Shown here: piece by piece, positions 55,113 to 63,589 of the stretch
Position numbering within the stretch: the stretch's first letter is position 1
How the letters are laid out: the number at the start of each line of letters is the position of its first letter
Assembly (NCBI RefSeq): GCF_018424605.1
Contig: NZ_QTKT01000007.1
Location: forward strand, 62,001-126,000
Direction: 5' to 3'
Length of the DNA stretch: 64,000 nt
Source of the DNA: Marinobacter lipolyticus
GTDB lineage: Bacteria > Pseudomonadota > Gammaproteobacteria > Pseudomonadales > Oleiphilaceae
The notes under the pieces: generated by a model
The model's database searches: none
What the model was told of the DNA's origin: nothing
The model's input: the letters and a program-made list of their open reading frames with translations, nothing else
Made by a program: the position numbers and the translations under genes

Positions 55113-55130
55113 TGTGTACAGGTGTACGCT
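55113..55130. promoter_or_regulatory. DesT/FabR-like operator upstream of hemolysin III gene
   Basis: TGTGTAC-AGGT-GTACGCT has the same 7-4-7 layout as the perfect site upstream of desC (TGTGTAC-AGTC-GTACACA), with 5 of 7 pairs kept in the right arm. It lies 53 bases before the ATG at 55183. Confidence 0.6.
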
Positions 55131-55182
55131 CAAGTACCTTAGAGCTCATTACACACAGGAATTCCATCGGAACCCCATCGCA

Positions 55183-55854
55183 ATGAGCAACCCCGACACT
55201 GCCGCCCCGAATATTCACCATCGGATTGAAGAGTGGCTCAACAGTGCAACTCACGGGCTGGGTGCCGTACTTAGCGTGATCGGCACCGTGGCGCTGATCG
55301 TTGCCGCCAGCCAGCTTGGTGATGTCTGGAAAATCGTCAGCTTCAGCATCTTCGGCGCGTCACTGATCCTGCTCTACCTGGCGTCGGCGCTGTATCACGG
55401 CGCTCGTCATCCGGAGCTCCGCGCACTGTTTAAAACCCTAGATCACTGCGCCATTTTTTTGCTGATCGCCGGAACCTACACCCCTTTCCTGCTGGTCAAC
55501 ATGCGCGGCACCACCGGCTGGACGCTGTTCGCCGTCATCTGGTCACTGGCCATTACCGGCGTGGTGCTCAAGGTAATCTTCAGGAACCGTTTCAAGCTGG
55601 CGCGGGTCGGCATATACCTCGCCATGGGCTGGCTGATCACCTTTGCCTCGTCGGACCTTGTCGCCAGCCTGAGTGAGACCGCACTCCACCTGACTATCGC
55701 CGGCGGCGTGGTCTACACCGCGGGGGTCATCTTCTACCTGGCCGACCGCATCCCGTACATGCATGCCATCTGGCACCTGTTCGTGATTGGCGGCAGCGCC
55801 CTGCACTTCAGCGCGATTTATTACGGGGTATTGCCCCACGCAGCTCCGGTCTGA
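55183..55854 (+). CDS. Hemolysin III (PAQR/YqfA) family membrane protein
   Basis: A 223-residue seven-span membrane protein of the hemolysin III/PAQR family. Key pieces are EEWLNSATHGLGAVLS, YLASALYHGARHPELRALFK, LDHCAIFLLIAGTYTPFLL and HAIWHLFVIGGSALHF; the histidines and Asp form a zinc site in this family. The start at 55183 gives the usual N-terminus. The homologue YqfA in E. coli has been linked to FabR and membrane fatty acids, which fits the DesT-like site upstream. Confidence 0.88.
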   Translation: MSNPDTAAPNIHHRIEEWLNSATHGLGAVLSVIGTVALIVAASQLGDVWKIVSFSIFGASLILLYLASALYHGARHPELRALFKTLDHCAIFLLIAGTYTPFLLVNMRGTTGWTLFAVIWSLAITGVVLKVIFRNRFKLARVGIYLAMGWLITFASSDLVASLSETALHLTIAGGVVYTAGVIFYLADRIPYMHAIWHLFVIGGSALHFSAIYYGVLPHAAPV

Positions 55855-55878
55855 AATAGCCGCGCAGGGCCTCCCTGA

Positions 55879-57231
55879 TCACTCGTCGTGGGGAATCGGG
55901 TCCGGGCTGCGATCCCAACCCACCAGCGCCAGTGTCGCCACCACTCCCAGAAGCAGGCCCTGCCAGGGTTCGAAGAAGGCCAGGGCCGCGCCAATCAGCA
56001 CCACGGTCCCCCGCGACGCGTTATCCCGGGGGATGGACATGGCGATGTAGGCACAGGCGAAACCGGTCAGCACCAGGGTCAACGACAGCGCCACCCCCAG
56101 CAGGGGTTTTAGCCCCGTCAGCAGCGGCAACAGGAAATAGATAAAGGGCAACCCCATCAGGTAGTAAGACGCCAGACCACTGTGCAGACTGCCGACGGCA
56201 TTGGGGCCCTGCTTCCAGCGCTGAACCACAATCACATGCACCCCGGTCCAGACCGCCCCCTGGGTGGGGAAGAACGGCGCGAAGATGCCCATGATGGCGT
56301 TGCGGATCGACAGCGAGAAATGGGTACGATTGAGGTTGATATCAATGTGCTCGTCCTTGCGCGCCTTCAGGCCATCACGCAGCACCTCATTACCGGTGAC
56401 CAGGTCACCGAACAGGATGATGTAGGCGATCAGCGCCAGTGGAATGCTTTGCAGAAACATCTCCTGGGAAGGCCAGCCGATCATCAATGGCGATGCCTTT
56501 GCCAGCGCCTCGCCCAACGGCGGCACCAGAATCCCCCACTGGATATCGAAATTGACCTCGCCCACCAGCGGGCCGACGATGGCCGCGGCCAGAAACCCCG
56601 GCAACAATCCGAGCGCGCCCAGCAGGAAGAAGAAGCGGTTGCGCTCCTTGAGCCTCTGCATCGGGACGGAGAAGGTGAAGATCAGACAAATGGCACAGGC
56701 AAGCCCGGTCGCGATGGGCTGCTCCAGCAGAAAGCGCTCGGCATCGTCGACGAACACCCGCTTGAGGGCGGCAATGGCAGCCCCCAGAATGATGCCGGCC
56801 TTGAGGGTATCCGGCAGCCAGATCACAAATCGTCGCCCCAGCCCGGTGATACCGAGCACCAGCACCAGGCTGGCAAACACCAGACTCAACGCGGTCATCG
56901 CCTGAAAGCGACTCGCCGGGTCTTCGTAGCCACCGATCACGAAGGCCAGAATCAGTGGCAACGCGGGTGTAATCCACCCGGCGGCGTAGGGTTCGCCGAA
57001 CACAATCACCGCCGAGGCGATCAGGCTGGCGTGGATGAATGATAGCGCCACGGCTTCTTCAAAGCTCAGGCCAAAGAACGCGGTCATCACCGGAATCAGT
57101 GCCAGGCCGGTGGCGGCAGAGACAAACAGCCCCTGCAGGAATTCCGGCCAGCACAGCCGCGTGTGGTAAAACGGAAGACGGAAGGTAAACGGACCCCACC
57201 GCCAGCCTGCTAGTTCTGGTCTGTCTGCCAT
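55879..57231 (-). CDS. NCS2-like permease of unknown substrate
   Basis: A 450-residue membrane protein with about 12-14 spans. FVSAATGLALIPVMTAFFGLS, ITPALPLILAFVIGG and GVALSLTLVLTGFACAYIAMS are hydrophobic blocks, and the middle holds GDLVTGNEVLRDGLKARKDE. The overall pattern resembles NCS2/SulP-type transporters, but I cannot name the substrate. Start at 57231 preferred because the 19 residues before it (from 57288) are polar and atypical. It is divergent from narK. Confidence 0.55.
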   Translation of the reverse strand: MADRPELAGWRWGPFTFRLPFYHTRLCWPEFLQGLFVSAATGLALIPVMTAFFGLSFEEAVALSFIHASLIASAVIVFGEPYAAGWITPALPLILAFVIGGYEDPASRFQAMTALSLVFASLVLVLGITGLGRRFVIWLPDTLKAGIILGAAIAALKRVFVDDAERFLLEQPIATGLACAICLIFTFSVPMQRLKERNRFFFLLGALGLLPGFLAAAIVGPLVGEVNFDIQWGILVPPLGEALAKASPLMIGWPSQEMFLQSIPLALIAYIILFGDLVTGNEVLRDGLKARKDEHIDINLNRTHFSLSIRNAIMGIFAPFFPTQGAVWTGVHVIVVQRWKQGPNAVGSLHSGLASYYLMGLPFIYFLLPLLTGLKPLLGVALSLTLVLTGFACAYIAMSIPRDNASRGTVVLIGAALAFFEPWQGLLLGVVATLALVGWDRSPDPIPHDE

Positions 57232-57346
57232 GCCGGGTACTCGCTTGTTGGTTTTGTTATTGGTGACTTGATTATGGAAAGGGGGCACCCATTGCGCGAA
57301 TGAATCTTTCTGATCAGGCCGAATAAGCAGGATTTATTGAGCGCCC

Positions 57347-57361
57347 GTCGCGGGAGCTACC
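57347..57361. repeat. 15-base repeat shared with 46157-46171
   Basis: GTCGCGGGAGCTACC, identical to the copy in the cop-operon terminator. Here it does not form a clear stem by itself. Confidence 0.5.
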
Positions 57362-57499
57362 TCCAATGCCCCCAACGTTCGCAGCCACCTACCTCCTATT
57401 GATTACAACCTATAAGAGACTGTTTTAAATAGCTTTTATTTAGCTCAACGGTGGAAAAGAAGGCCGACGGTGATCGCCTTCCGATGGGAAGCAGGGTTT

Positions 57500-57513
57500 T
57501 TGATTATTCTCAA
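57500..57513. promoter_or_regulatory. FNR/DNR-type box upstream of narK
   Basis: TTGAT-TATT-CTCAA matches TTGAT-N4-ATCAA at 9 of 10 positions. It is centred about 72 bases before the narK ATG at 57579, which would suit a class II promoter with a start near 57548. Confidence 0.75.
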
Positions 57514-57578
57514 TTTTCGCCGCGCACACGGCGACTACAGTCACTCCATATCCCAATATCCATGATATGGAGAGCATT

Positions 57579-60245
57579 ATGGACACACCCACCATCGCCA
57601 CCCGCGGGGAACAAAACCGGGCCCTGGGGCTGTCGACCCTGGCGTTCACCCTGTGCTTTGCCGTGTGGACGATTTTTTCCATCATTGGCATCCGGCTAAA
57701 GCAGGAATTCGGGCTCAGCGATACCCAGCTCGGCCTGCTGATGGCCACCCCCATCCTCACCGGCTCCATCAGCCGGCTGTTCCTCGGCATCTGGACCGAT
57801 CGCTTTGGCGGCCGCCTGGTGTTCAGCGTGCTGATGCTGGTGACCGCCGCCTGTGTCTACGCGCTCACCCTGGCCAACAGCTACAACATGCTGCTCGCTG
57901 GCGCGCTTGGCGTTGGCCTTGCGGGCGGTGCGTTCATTGTCGGCGTCACCTACACCTCGGCATGGTTTGAGCCCGGCAAGCAAGGTACGGCCCTGGGTAT
58001 TTTCGGCGCCGGCAACGTGGGCGCGGCCGTCACCAATTTCGGTGCGCCTTTCCTGCTGGTAGCGTTCGGCTGGGAACAGACCGCCCAGATCTACGCCACC
58101 ATTCTGGCCATCATGGGCATTCTCTTTCCGCTGATTGCCAAAGAGGACCCACTTGCGTCCCAGCGGGCCGCCCGTCGTTCCCAGTCGTTTTTCCAGCAGC
58201 TCAGCCCGCTGGCCGACCTGCGGGTATGGCGCTTCTCGTTGTACTACTTCTTCGTGTTCGGGGCCTTCGTCGCCCTCGCGCTGTGGCTGCCCCACTACCT
58301 GATCGAAGTGTACGGCCTGGACATCAAGACCGCCGGCATCGTGGCCGCGCTCTACACCATTCCGGCATCACTGTTCCGCATACTGGGGGGCTGGATGTCT
58401 GACCGTTATGGCGCGCGACGGGTCATGTACTGGACGTTTATTGCCTCTACCGTCTGCACCTTCCTGCTCAGCTACCCGCCCACGGAATACCGGATCCAGG
58501 GCATCGACAGCACCATCAGCTTCAGCCTTGAGCTGAACCTGATCGGCTTTATCCTGCTGACGTTCGTGCTCGGCTTTTTCATGTCGCTGGGCAAGGCCGC
58601 GGTGTTCAAACACATACCGGCCTATTACCCGAACAGCGTCGGCGCCGTGGGCGGCGTGGTCGGCATGATCGGCGGGCTCGGTGGTTTCCTGCTGCCGCTG
58701 ACCTTCGGCATGCTCAATGACGTTATTGGCATCTGGCAAAGCAGCTTCATGCTGCTGTTTGTGATCGTTGGCTGTGCCCTGGCCTGGATGCATTACGCCA
58801 TCCGCAGTGCAGAGCGGGTTGAATGGAGTGCACAGGAAGAAAAGACCGACCTGCCCGAACTGTCCACCCCCAGCGCTTTTGTGCTGGAGGAATGGAAGCC
58901 GGAAGATAAGACCTTCTGGGAAACCAAGGGCAAAAAAATCGCCACACGCAACCTGTGGATTTCCATTCCCAACCTGTTCCTGGCCTTCGCCGTGTGGACC
59001 ATCTGGAGCATCCTGGTCGTCAAGATGCCCAGCCTGGGCTTCACCTACAGTTCCAACCAGCTGTTCTGGCTGGCTGCGCTGCCGGCGCTGTCCGGCGCCA
59101 CTCTGCGGATCTTTTACAGCTTCATGGTGCCCATTTTCGGCGGGCGACGCTGGACGGCCATTTCCACCGCCTCGCTGCTGGTGCCCTGCCTGTGGATCGG
59201 CGTCGCGGTGCAGGATACCGACACACCCTATCTGATCATGCTGATCCTCGCCCTGCTGTGCGGTTTCGGCGGCGGCAACTTCGCCTCCAGCATGGCCAAT
59301 ATCAGCTTTTTCTTCCCCCAGGCACAAAAAGGCGGTGCTATGGGCCTCAATGCCGGCCTCGGCAACCTTGGGGTATCCGGCATGCAGTTGCTGGCGCCGC
59401 TGATCATCGCCACCAACGCATTTGGACCGATGGTGGGTGACCCGCTGATCATTCAGGACGGCACCCGTGCGGGGGAACCCCTGTGGCTCCAGAACGCCGC
59501 GTTTCTGTGGGTACCGCTGATTGTTATTGCCGCGGTGGCAGCCTGGTTCGGCATGAACGACATCGCCGATGCCAAAGCCAGCTTCCGCGAACAGGCAGTG
59601 ATCTTCCGGCGCAGGGACAACTGGCTGATGTGCTGGCTGTATCTGGGCATGTTCGGCAGTTTCATCGGATTTGCCGCCGGCTTCCCGCTCCTTTCAGGCA
59701 TGCAATTTCCGAACGTGGATCCGGTCAAGTACGCTTTCCTGGGCCCCCTGGTCGGCGCTCTGGCACGGCCAGTGGGAGGAATGCTGGCGGACAAGCTCGG
59801 CGGCGCGAAAGTCACGCTCTGGACCTTTGCGGTAATGATTGCCGGCGTGTTCGGCGTCATGTCGTTCCTGCCGGGCAAGGTCAGTGACGGCAACTTCTGG
59901 GGCTTCTTCGGCTGCTTCCTGCTACTGTTTGTCGCCACCGGCATTGGCAACGGCTCCACCTTCCGCATGGTACCGGTGATTTTCCGCAACCTGCTGATGA
60001 GCGAACTGCCGGGCCGTCCCGAGGACGCCGGCAAAGCCGCCAATCGCGAGTCCGCTGCGGTCCTGGGCTTTATTTCCGCCTTTGCCGCCTACGGAGGCTT
60101 CTTCATTCCCAAGGCTTATGGCACGTCCATCGACCTGACCGGCGGCGTCTTCGCGGCACTGCTCGCCTTCGTGGCCTTCTACGCCAGCTGTCTGGTGGTG
60201 ACCTGGTGGTATTACGCCAGAAAGAACGCCCCCTCGCCCTGTTGA
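57579..60245 (+). CDS. narK: NarK1-NarK2 fused nitrate/nitrite transporter
   Basis: An 888-residue protein of two fused MFS transporters. The first (about residues 10-420) has the nitrate signature GAGNVGAAVTNFGAPFLL and the arginine in TGSISRLFLG; the second (about 460-880) has GLGNLGVSGMQLLAPLI and an arginine in SGATLRIFYS. A soluble linker joins them (EWKPEDKTFWETKGKKIA). In Paracoccus the N-terminal part is a nitrate/proton symporter and the C-terminal part a nitrate/nitrite antiporter. GGAGAG lies seven bases before the ATG at 57579; an ATG at 57567 is an alternative. No nar operon is adjacent. Confidence 0.92.
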   Translation: MDTPTIATRGEQNRALGLSTLAFTLCFAVWTIFSIIGIRLKQEFGLSDTQLGLLMATPILTGSISRLFLGIWTDRFGGRLVFSVLMLVTAACVYALTLANSYNMLLAGALGVGLAGGAFIVGVTYTSAWFEPGKQGTALGIFGAGNVGAAVTNFGAPFLLVAFGWEQTAQIYATILAIMGILFPLIAKEDPLASQRAARRSQSFFQQLSPLADLRVWRFSLYYFFVFGAFVALALWLPHYLIEVYGLDIKTAGIVAALYTIPASLFRILGGWMSDRYGARRVMYWTFIASTVCTFLLSYPPTEYRIQGIDSTISFSLELNLIGFILLTFVLGFFMSLGKAAVFKHIPAYYPNSVGAVGGVVGMIGGLGGFLLPLTFGMLNDVIGIWQSSFMLLFVIVGCALAWMHYAIRSAERVEWSAQEEKTDLPELSTPSAFVLEEWKPEDKTFWETKGKKIATRNLWISIPNLFLAFAVWTIWSILVVKMPSLGFTYSSNQLFWLAALPALSGATLRIFYSFMVPIFGGRRWTAISTASLLVPCLWIGVAVQDTDTPYLIMLILALLCGFGGGNFASSMANISFFFPQAQKGGAMGLNAGLGNLGVSGMQLLAPLIIATNAFGPMVGDPLIIQDGTRAGEPLWLQNAAFLWVPLIVIAAVAAWFGMNDIADAKASFREQAVIFRRRDNWLMCWLYLGMFGSFIGFAAGFPLLSGMQFPNVDPVKYAFLGPLVGALARPVGGMLADKLGGAKVTLWTFAVMIAGVFGVMSFLPGKVSDGNFWGFFGCFLLLFVATGIGNGSTFRMVPVIFRNLLMSELPGRPEDAGKAANRESAAVLGFISAFAAYGGFFIPKAYGTSIDLTGGVFAALLAFVAFYASCLVVTWWYYARKNAPSPC

Positions 60246-60256
60246 GCGCCCACCGA

Positions 60257-60286
60257 CGACTCCCTCGCTGCCTGTCGGGGGAGTCG
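60257..60286. terminator. Hairpin after narK
   Basis: CGACTCCC / GGGAGTCG, perfect eight-base arms with a 14-base loop, between narK and the EVE-domain gene. It probably terminates narK transcription, although no T-run follows. Confidence 0.5.
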
Positions 60287-60300
60287 GTCTCGGGTATAAT
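60272..60300 (+). promoter_or_regulatory. Candidate sigma-70 promoter of the EVE-domain gene
   Basis: A perfect -10 TATAAT (60295-60300) with a poor -35 CTGTCG (60272-60277) at 17 bases. It overlaps the distal arm of the narK hairpin. Confidence 0.4.
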
Positions 60301-60327
60301 GCACCACCTCAACAGAAGGAGAGCCTG

Positions 60328-60783
60328 ATGACCCGCTGGCTGGTAAAAACCGAACCGTCCGAATGCAGCATTGCTGACTTTGCGGCTGCCGACAACCAGA
60401 CCATTCCCTGGGACGGCGTGCGCAATTACCAGGCCCGCAACTTCCTGGCACAGATGCAGGAGGGCGACGAGGTGCTGGTCTACCACTCCAGCTGCAAACG
60501 CATTGGTATTGCCGGCATTGTCCGGGTGGTTCGCTCGGCCTACCCGGACCCATCGCAGTTTGATCCGGATTCCCCCTATCACGACTCGAAAAGCACGCCC
60601 GAGAAGCCTCGCTGGCAGGCGGTCGATCTGGCCTATGTGCGCACGCTGCCGCACCTGCTGCCGCTGGACACGATCAAAGCCATGCCGGGGCTGGACGGAT
60701 TTCCGCTGATCCGGCGAGGCAACCGGCTGTCAGTCATGCCGGTCACCGACGAGCAATGGCACATTCTGCTGGCCAACGCCTGA
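60328..60783 (+). CDS. EVE-domain protein
   Basis: A 151-residue EVE/PUA-like protein. It has WLVKTEPSECSIADF at the start, WDGVRNYQARNFL, and EGDEVLVYHSSCKRIGIAGI. EVE domains bind modified bases in DNA or RNA; many stand alone next to housekeeping genes, as here, and then are thought to act on RNA. AAGGAGAG precedes the ATG. No restriction or defence partner is adjacent. Confidence 0.92.
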   Translation: MTRWLVKTEPSECSIADFAAADNQTIPWDGVRNYQARNFLAQMQEGDEVLVYHSSCKRIGIAGIVRVVRSAYPDPSQFDPDSPYHDSKSTPEKPRWQAVDLAYVRTLPHLLPLDTIKAMPGLDGFPLIRRGNRLSVMPVTDEQWHILLANA

Positions 60784-60861
60784 GTAAAATCCAGACTACC
60801 CAATCCCCGCCCAGCCCTTTAGAATTCCGCACCTGCGAATTATCTGGAGCCGTTGTTTGCC

Positions 60862-61692
60862 ATGTCATCCGAATTAAGCCCTGCCTCCGGTTTCGAGCAA
60901 CTGCGCCGCATTGAATCCAGCAAGATTTTTCAGGGCGTGGTTATTGCCATCATTATCCTGTCAGCGCTGACCATCGGCGCCAAGACCTACGATGTGCCGC
61001 CGCTGGTCGAGCAGAGCCTCAGCGTTCTTGATAACGCCATCACCCTGTTCTTCCTGATCGAGATCCTGTTCCGCTTCGGTGTGTGCAATGACAAGAAGCG
61101 CTTTCTGTTCGACGGCTGGAACCTGTTCGACACCCTGGTGGTGATCGGCAGCCTGATCCCGCTGGACAACTCCGAAGCGGTGCTGCTGGGACGCCTGCTG
61201 AGAGTATTCCGCGTGTTGCGCCTGGTGTCGGTGGTGCCGGAGCTGCGCTTCCTGATCAACTCCCTGCTCAAGGCCATCCCGCGCATGGGCTACATTGCGC
61301 TGCTGATGTTCATCATCTTCTACATCTACGCCGCCATGGGCTCGATGTTCTTCGCCAAGGTTGATGAGGAACTGTGGGGTGACGTCGCCATTGCCATGCT
61401 GACCCTGTTCCGGGTCGCCACCTTCGAAGACTGGACCGACGTCATGTACGCCACCATGGACGTCTACCCACTGAGCTGGATTTTCTACCTGACCTTCATC
61501 TTCCTCACCGCGTTCGTATTCCTCAACATGATGATTGGCGCCATTCTTGAGGTGATGAGCGAGGAGCAGAACGCCCAGCAGGCGCAGAAGGCCCATGATG
61601 AGCGGGATGAGATTGCCCGCCAGCTCAGGGGTGTGCAGGAACAGCTGCAGGCGTTGACGAAGCAGGTATCGGAACGTTCCGGGGACCGCTAG
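60862..61692 (+). CDS. Voltage-gated ion channel, NaChBac-like
   Basis: A 276-residue six-span channel. The voltage sensor S4 is LLGRLLRVFRVLRLVSVVPELRF with arginines every third residue. The pore filter region reads FRVATFEDWTDVMY in place of the TLESW type of well-known bacterial sodium channels. The C-terminus is a coiled coil (RDEIARQLRGVQEQLQALTK). The ATG at 60862 is preferred over a TTG at 60853. It would form a tetramer in the inner membrane; whether it prefers sodium or calcium cannot be read with certainty. Confidence 0.85.
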   Translation: MSSELSPASGFEQLRRIESSKIFQGVVIAIIILSALTIGAKTYDVPPLVEQSLSVLDNAITLFFLIEILFRFGVCNDKKRFLFDGWNLFDTLVVIGSLIPLDNSEAVLLGRLLRVFRVLRLVSVVPELRFLINSLLKAIPRMGYIALLMFIIFYIYAAMGSMFFAKVDEELWGDVAIAMLTLFRVATFEDWTDVMYATMDVYPLSWIFYLTFIFLTAFVFLNMMIGAILEVMSEEQNAQQAQKAHDERDEIARQLRGVQEQLQALTKQVSERSGDR

Positions 61693-61723
61693 GCCCCCGA
61701 AGCGCCTGGCTCAGGACTGAAAC

Positions 61724-62095
61724 TCAGAACGGCTTGGTCATCGCCAGATGGAAAATCGCCATCACCTGGACCAGTGCCAGCACCGTTGCCACCAATCGCA
61801 CCGGCAGGCTTTTGGTCTGCTTCAGCGCAAACACCCCCGCCACGATGTAACCGATCAGCAGGAAAACCTTGGCGGTCAGCCAGCCGTGCACAAACGGCAT
61901 CCAGGGCGTTACGAACAGCAGGCTGATGGCCGCCGCCAGCAGTACCGTGTCATTGGCGTGGGGAATCCAGCGTAGCGGTGTTTGCCGCCAGTCAGGTTTG
62001 CCAACCGCATCCAGTAACAGACGCAGGGCAAGAAGTACCACCGTCAGGTAGGCGGTGGTCATGTGCAGGTGCTTGAGAATCAGGTACGCGCTCAT
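61724..62095 (-). CDS. SirB2 family membrane protein
   Basis: A 123-residue four-span membrane protein of the SirB2 family (LILKHLHMTTAYLTVVLLAL, LLFVTPWMPFVHGWLTAKVF, LLIGYIVAGVFALKQ). Such genes occur with NnrS and denitrification genes; here it is divergent from nnrS, and the intergenic inverted repeat at 62157 could control both. The function is unknown; the His in HLHMTTAY may bind heme or a metal. Confidence 0.8.
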   Translation of the reverse strand: MSAYLILKHLHMTTAYLTVVLLALRLLLDAVGKPDWRQTPLRWIPHANDTVLLAAAISLLFVTPWMPFVHGWLTAKVFLLIGYIVAGVFALKQTKSLPVRLVATVLALVQVMAIFHLAMTKPF

Positions 62096-62156
62096 AGGTC
62101 ATTCCATTGTTAATCAAAACGATAGCCGCATTGTACGCAAAGATACCGCTTACTGG

Positions 62157-62179
62157 GTATGTTCTTCTCTTAAACATAC
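62157..62179. promoter_or_regulatory. 23-base inverted repeat upstream of nnrS
   Basis: GTATGTT-N9-AACATAC, perfect seven-base arms, total 23 bases, between the SirB2-like gene and nnrS. The size and AT-rich arms are those of NsrR-type operators, though the half-site differs from the enteric ATGCATTT motif. An NsrR-like regulator is encoded at 18.9 kb. Confidence 0.5.
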
Positions 62180-62224
62180 ATTTATTATGATTTTTATTGT
62201 CACACCCTCAGTGGAGTTGCAGTC

Positions 62225-63412
62225 ATGCAGGCCATCCCGACCACCGAACCCGTCGCTGCCACCGCGAGTGTCGGCCAGCTTTTCGGCTACCCGTTTCGCA
62301 TTTTCTTCCTGTCGATGACCTTGCTGGCGCTGCTCGCCATACCGCTCTGGGTGTTACAGGTCAGCGGCGTGGTCACCCTGCCTCTGGCGATGCCGGGGCT
62401 GTTCTGGCACCAGCATGAAATGCTGTTCGGGTTTCTCTCGGCTGCCATCGCCGGCTTCCTGCTGACCGCAGTGTGCGTGTGGACGCAGACCGAGCGCACA
62501 CACGGCCCGCGGCTGGTGCTGCTGTGGTCTGTGTGGCTGGCCGGCCGCCTGCTTCTTGCGCTCGGAGCGGAACTTCCGGAGTGGCTGGTACACGGCGTTA
62601 ATCTTGCGTTCCTGCCACTGGTAATGATTGATGCGGGCTGGCGCATCTGGCGGGTACGACAGAAACGCCAGCTGATGATATTGGTTATCCTCGGCCTGCT
62701 CTGGCTGATGCAGATCGGATTTGTAACGCGGCTCGACCCCACCTACAGCCACGGCGCGCTGATCATGGCCCTGGCGCTGATCAGCGTGATTGGCGGTCGC
62801 ATTACCCCGGCTTTCACCAGCGGGTGGCTGCGACAGCAGGGGCGCGATGGCGCTGCCGTAAAAACCAATCCGGCCCTGGACATGGCCACTTTGCTCAGCA
62901 TGGTTCTGTTGCTGGCCGCTCTGGTCACCGGCTGGCAGACGGCCACCGCGATGCTGGCATTGATATCATCAGGGCTGATGCTGGTGCGCCTGGCGCGCTG
63001 GAAAGGCTGGCTGGCCCGCAAGGAACCGCTGCTGTGGATTCTGCACCTGTCGATCCTGTGGGTACCGATGGCGCTGTTGCTGTTGGCCGGCTCCGTTCTC
63101 GCTGGCTGGCCCACCTCGGCCTGGACCCACGCCGCGGGCACCGGTGCGGTCGGCTGCCTGATTCTGGGGGTGATTGCTCGCGTCTCTCTTGGTCACACGG
63201 GACGCCCCCTGGCATTGCCGGGGGGCATGGTGGCCGCGTTTTTCGCCATCCATCTGGCGGCCCTGATCCGGGTGATGACAGCATTTGACGTCCTGCCCTG
63301 GCACGCCGGCATCGGCATCAGTACCCTCGTTTGGCTGCTGGCCTATGGCATGTTCCTACTCCGTTATACCCGCATTCTCGCCAGCCCCCGGCCAGACGGC
63401 CGCCCTGGCTGA
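62225..63412 (+). CDS. nnrS: NnrS family heme-copper membrane protein
   Basis: A 395-residue membrane protein with about 12 spans. NnrS features include FGYPFRIFFLSM, LFWHQHEMLFGFLSAAIAGF, LALISVIGGRITPAFTSGWL and ALIRVMTAF. NnrS proteins protect against nitric oxide and nitrosative stress and contain heme and copper. It is divergent from the SirB2-like gene and probably regulated with nitrate/NO metabolism, in line with narK, moaA and the NsrR-like regulator elsewhere in the window. Confidence 0.92.
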   Translation: MQAIPTTEPVAATASVGQLFGYPFRIFFLSMTLLALLAIPLWVLQVSGVVTLPLAMPGLFWHQHEMLFGFLSAAIAGFLLTAVCVWTQTERTHGPRLVLLWSVWLAGRLLLALGAELPEWLVHGVNLAFLPLVMIDAGWRIWRVRQKRQLMILVILGLLWLMQIGFVTRLDPTYSHGALIMALALISVIGGRITPAFTSGWLRQQGRDGAAVKTNPALDMATLLSMVLLLAALVTGWQTATAMLALISSGLMLVRLARWKGWLARKEPLLWILHLSILWVPMALLLLAGSVLAGWPTSAWTHAAGTGAVGCLILGVIARVSLGHTGRPLALPGGMVAAFFAIHLAALIRVMTAFDVLPWHAGIGISTLVWLLAYGMFLLRYTRILASPRPDGRPG

Positions 63413-63460
63413 CGCTCGACTCCTTTCATTTTTCCGCCCGCTTTCCACCAGCGTTCCGCA

Positions 63461-63481
63461 CCGGAGGCGTTTGACCTCCGG
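63461..63481. terminator. Hairpin between nnrS and fabA
   Basis: CCGGAGG-CGTTTGA-CCTCCGG, perfect seven-base arms, 48 bases after the nnrS stop. No T-run follows; it may be a factor-dependent terminator or an attenuating structure. Confidence 0.45.
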
Positions 63482-63589
63482 CTGCAGACGCTTCTCCGGA
63501 ACAGGCAATCATCAACTAATGGTCAATAGCCAACACTGAAATTCCCGCTACAGTATAAGAAACCATTTTGTAACAGGGATAACCGCACA

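Larger units (their letters stand above)
57232..57578. other. Divergent intergenic region before narK
   Basis: About 347 bases between the NCS2-like permease and narK. It holds a 15-base repeat (57347-57361), an AT-rich block (57420-57445) and the FNR-type box at 57500-57513. No gene is supported in it. Confidence 0.6.

Noticed and set aside
60328..60783. EVE-domain protein as part of a defence system
   Set aside because: EVE domains occur in defence genes, but here the protein is a short stand-alone form between narK and a channel, with no nuclease, methylase or helicase neighbour.
63413..63589. DesT/FabR-type operator in front of fabA
   Set aside because: I searched for GTAC-centred palindromes like those at desC and found none in this interval.
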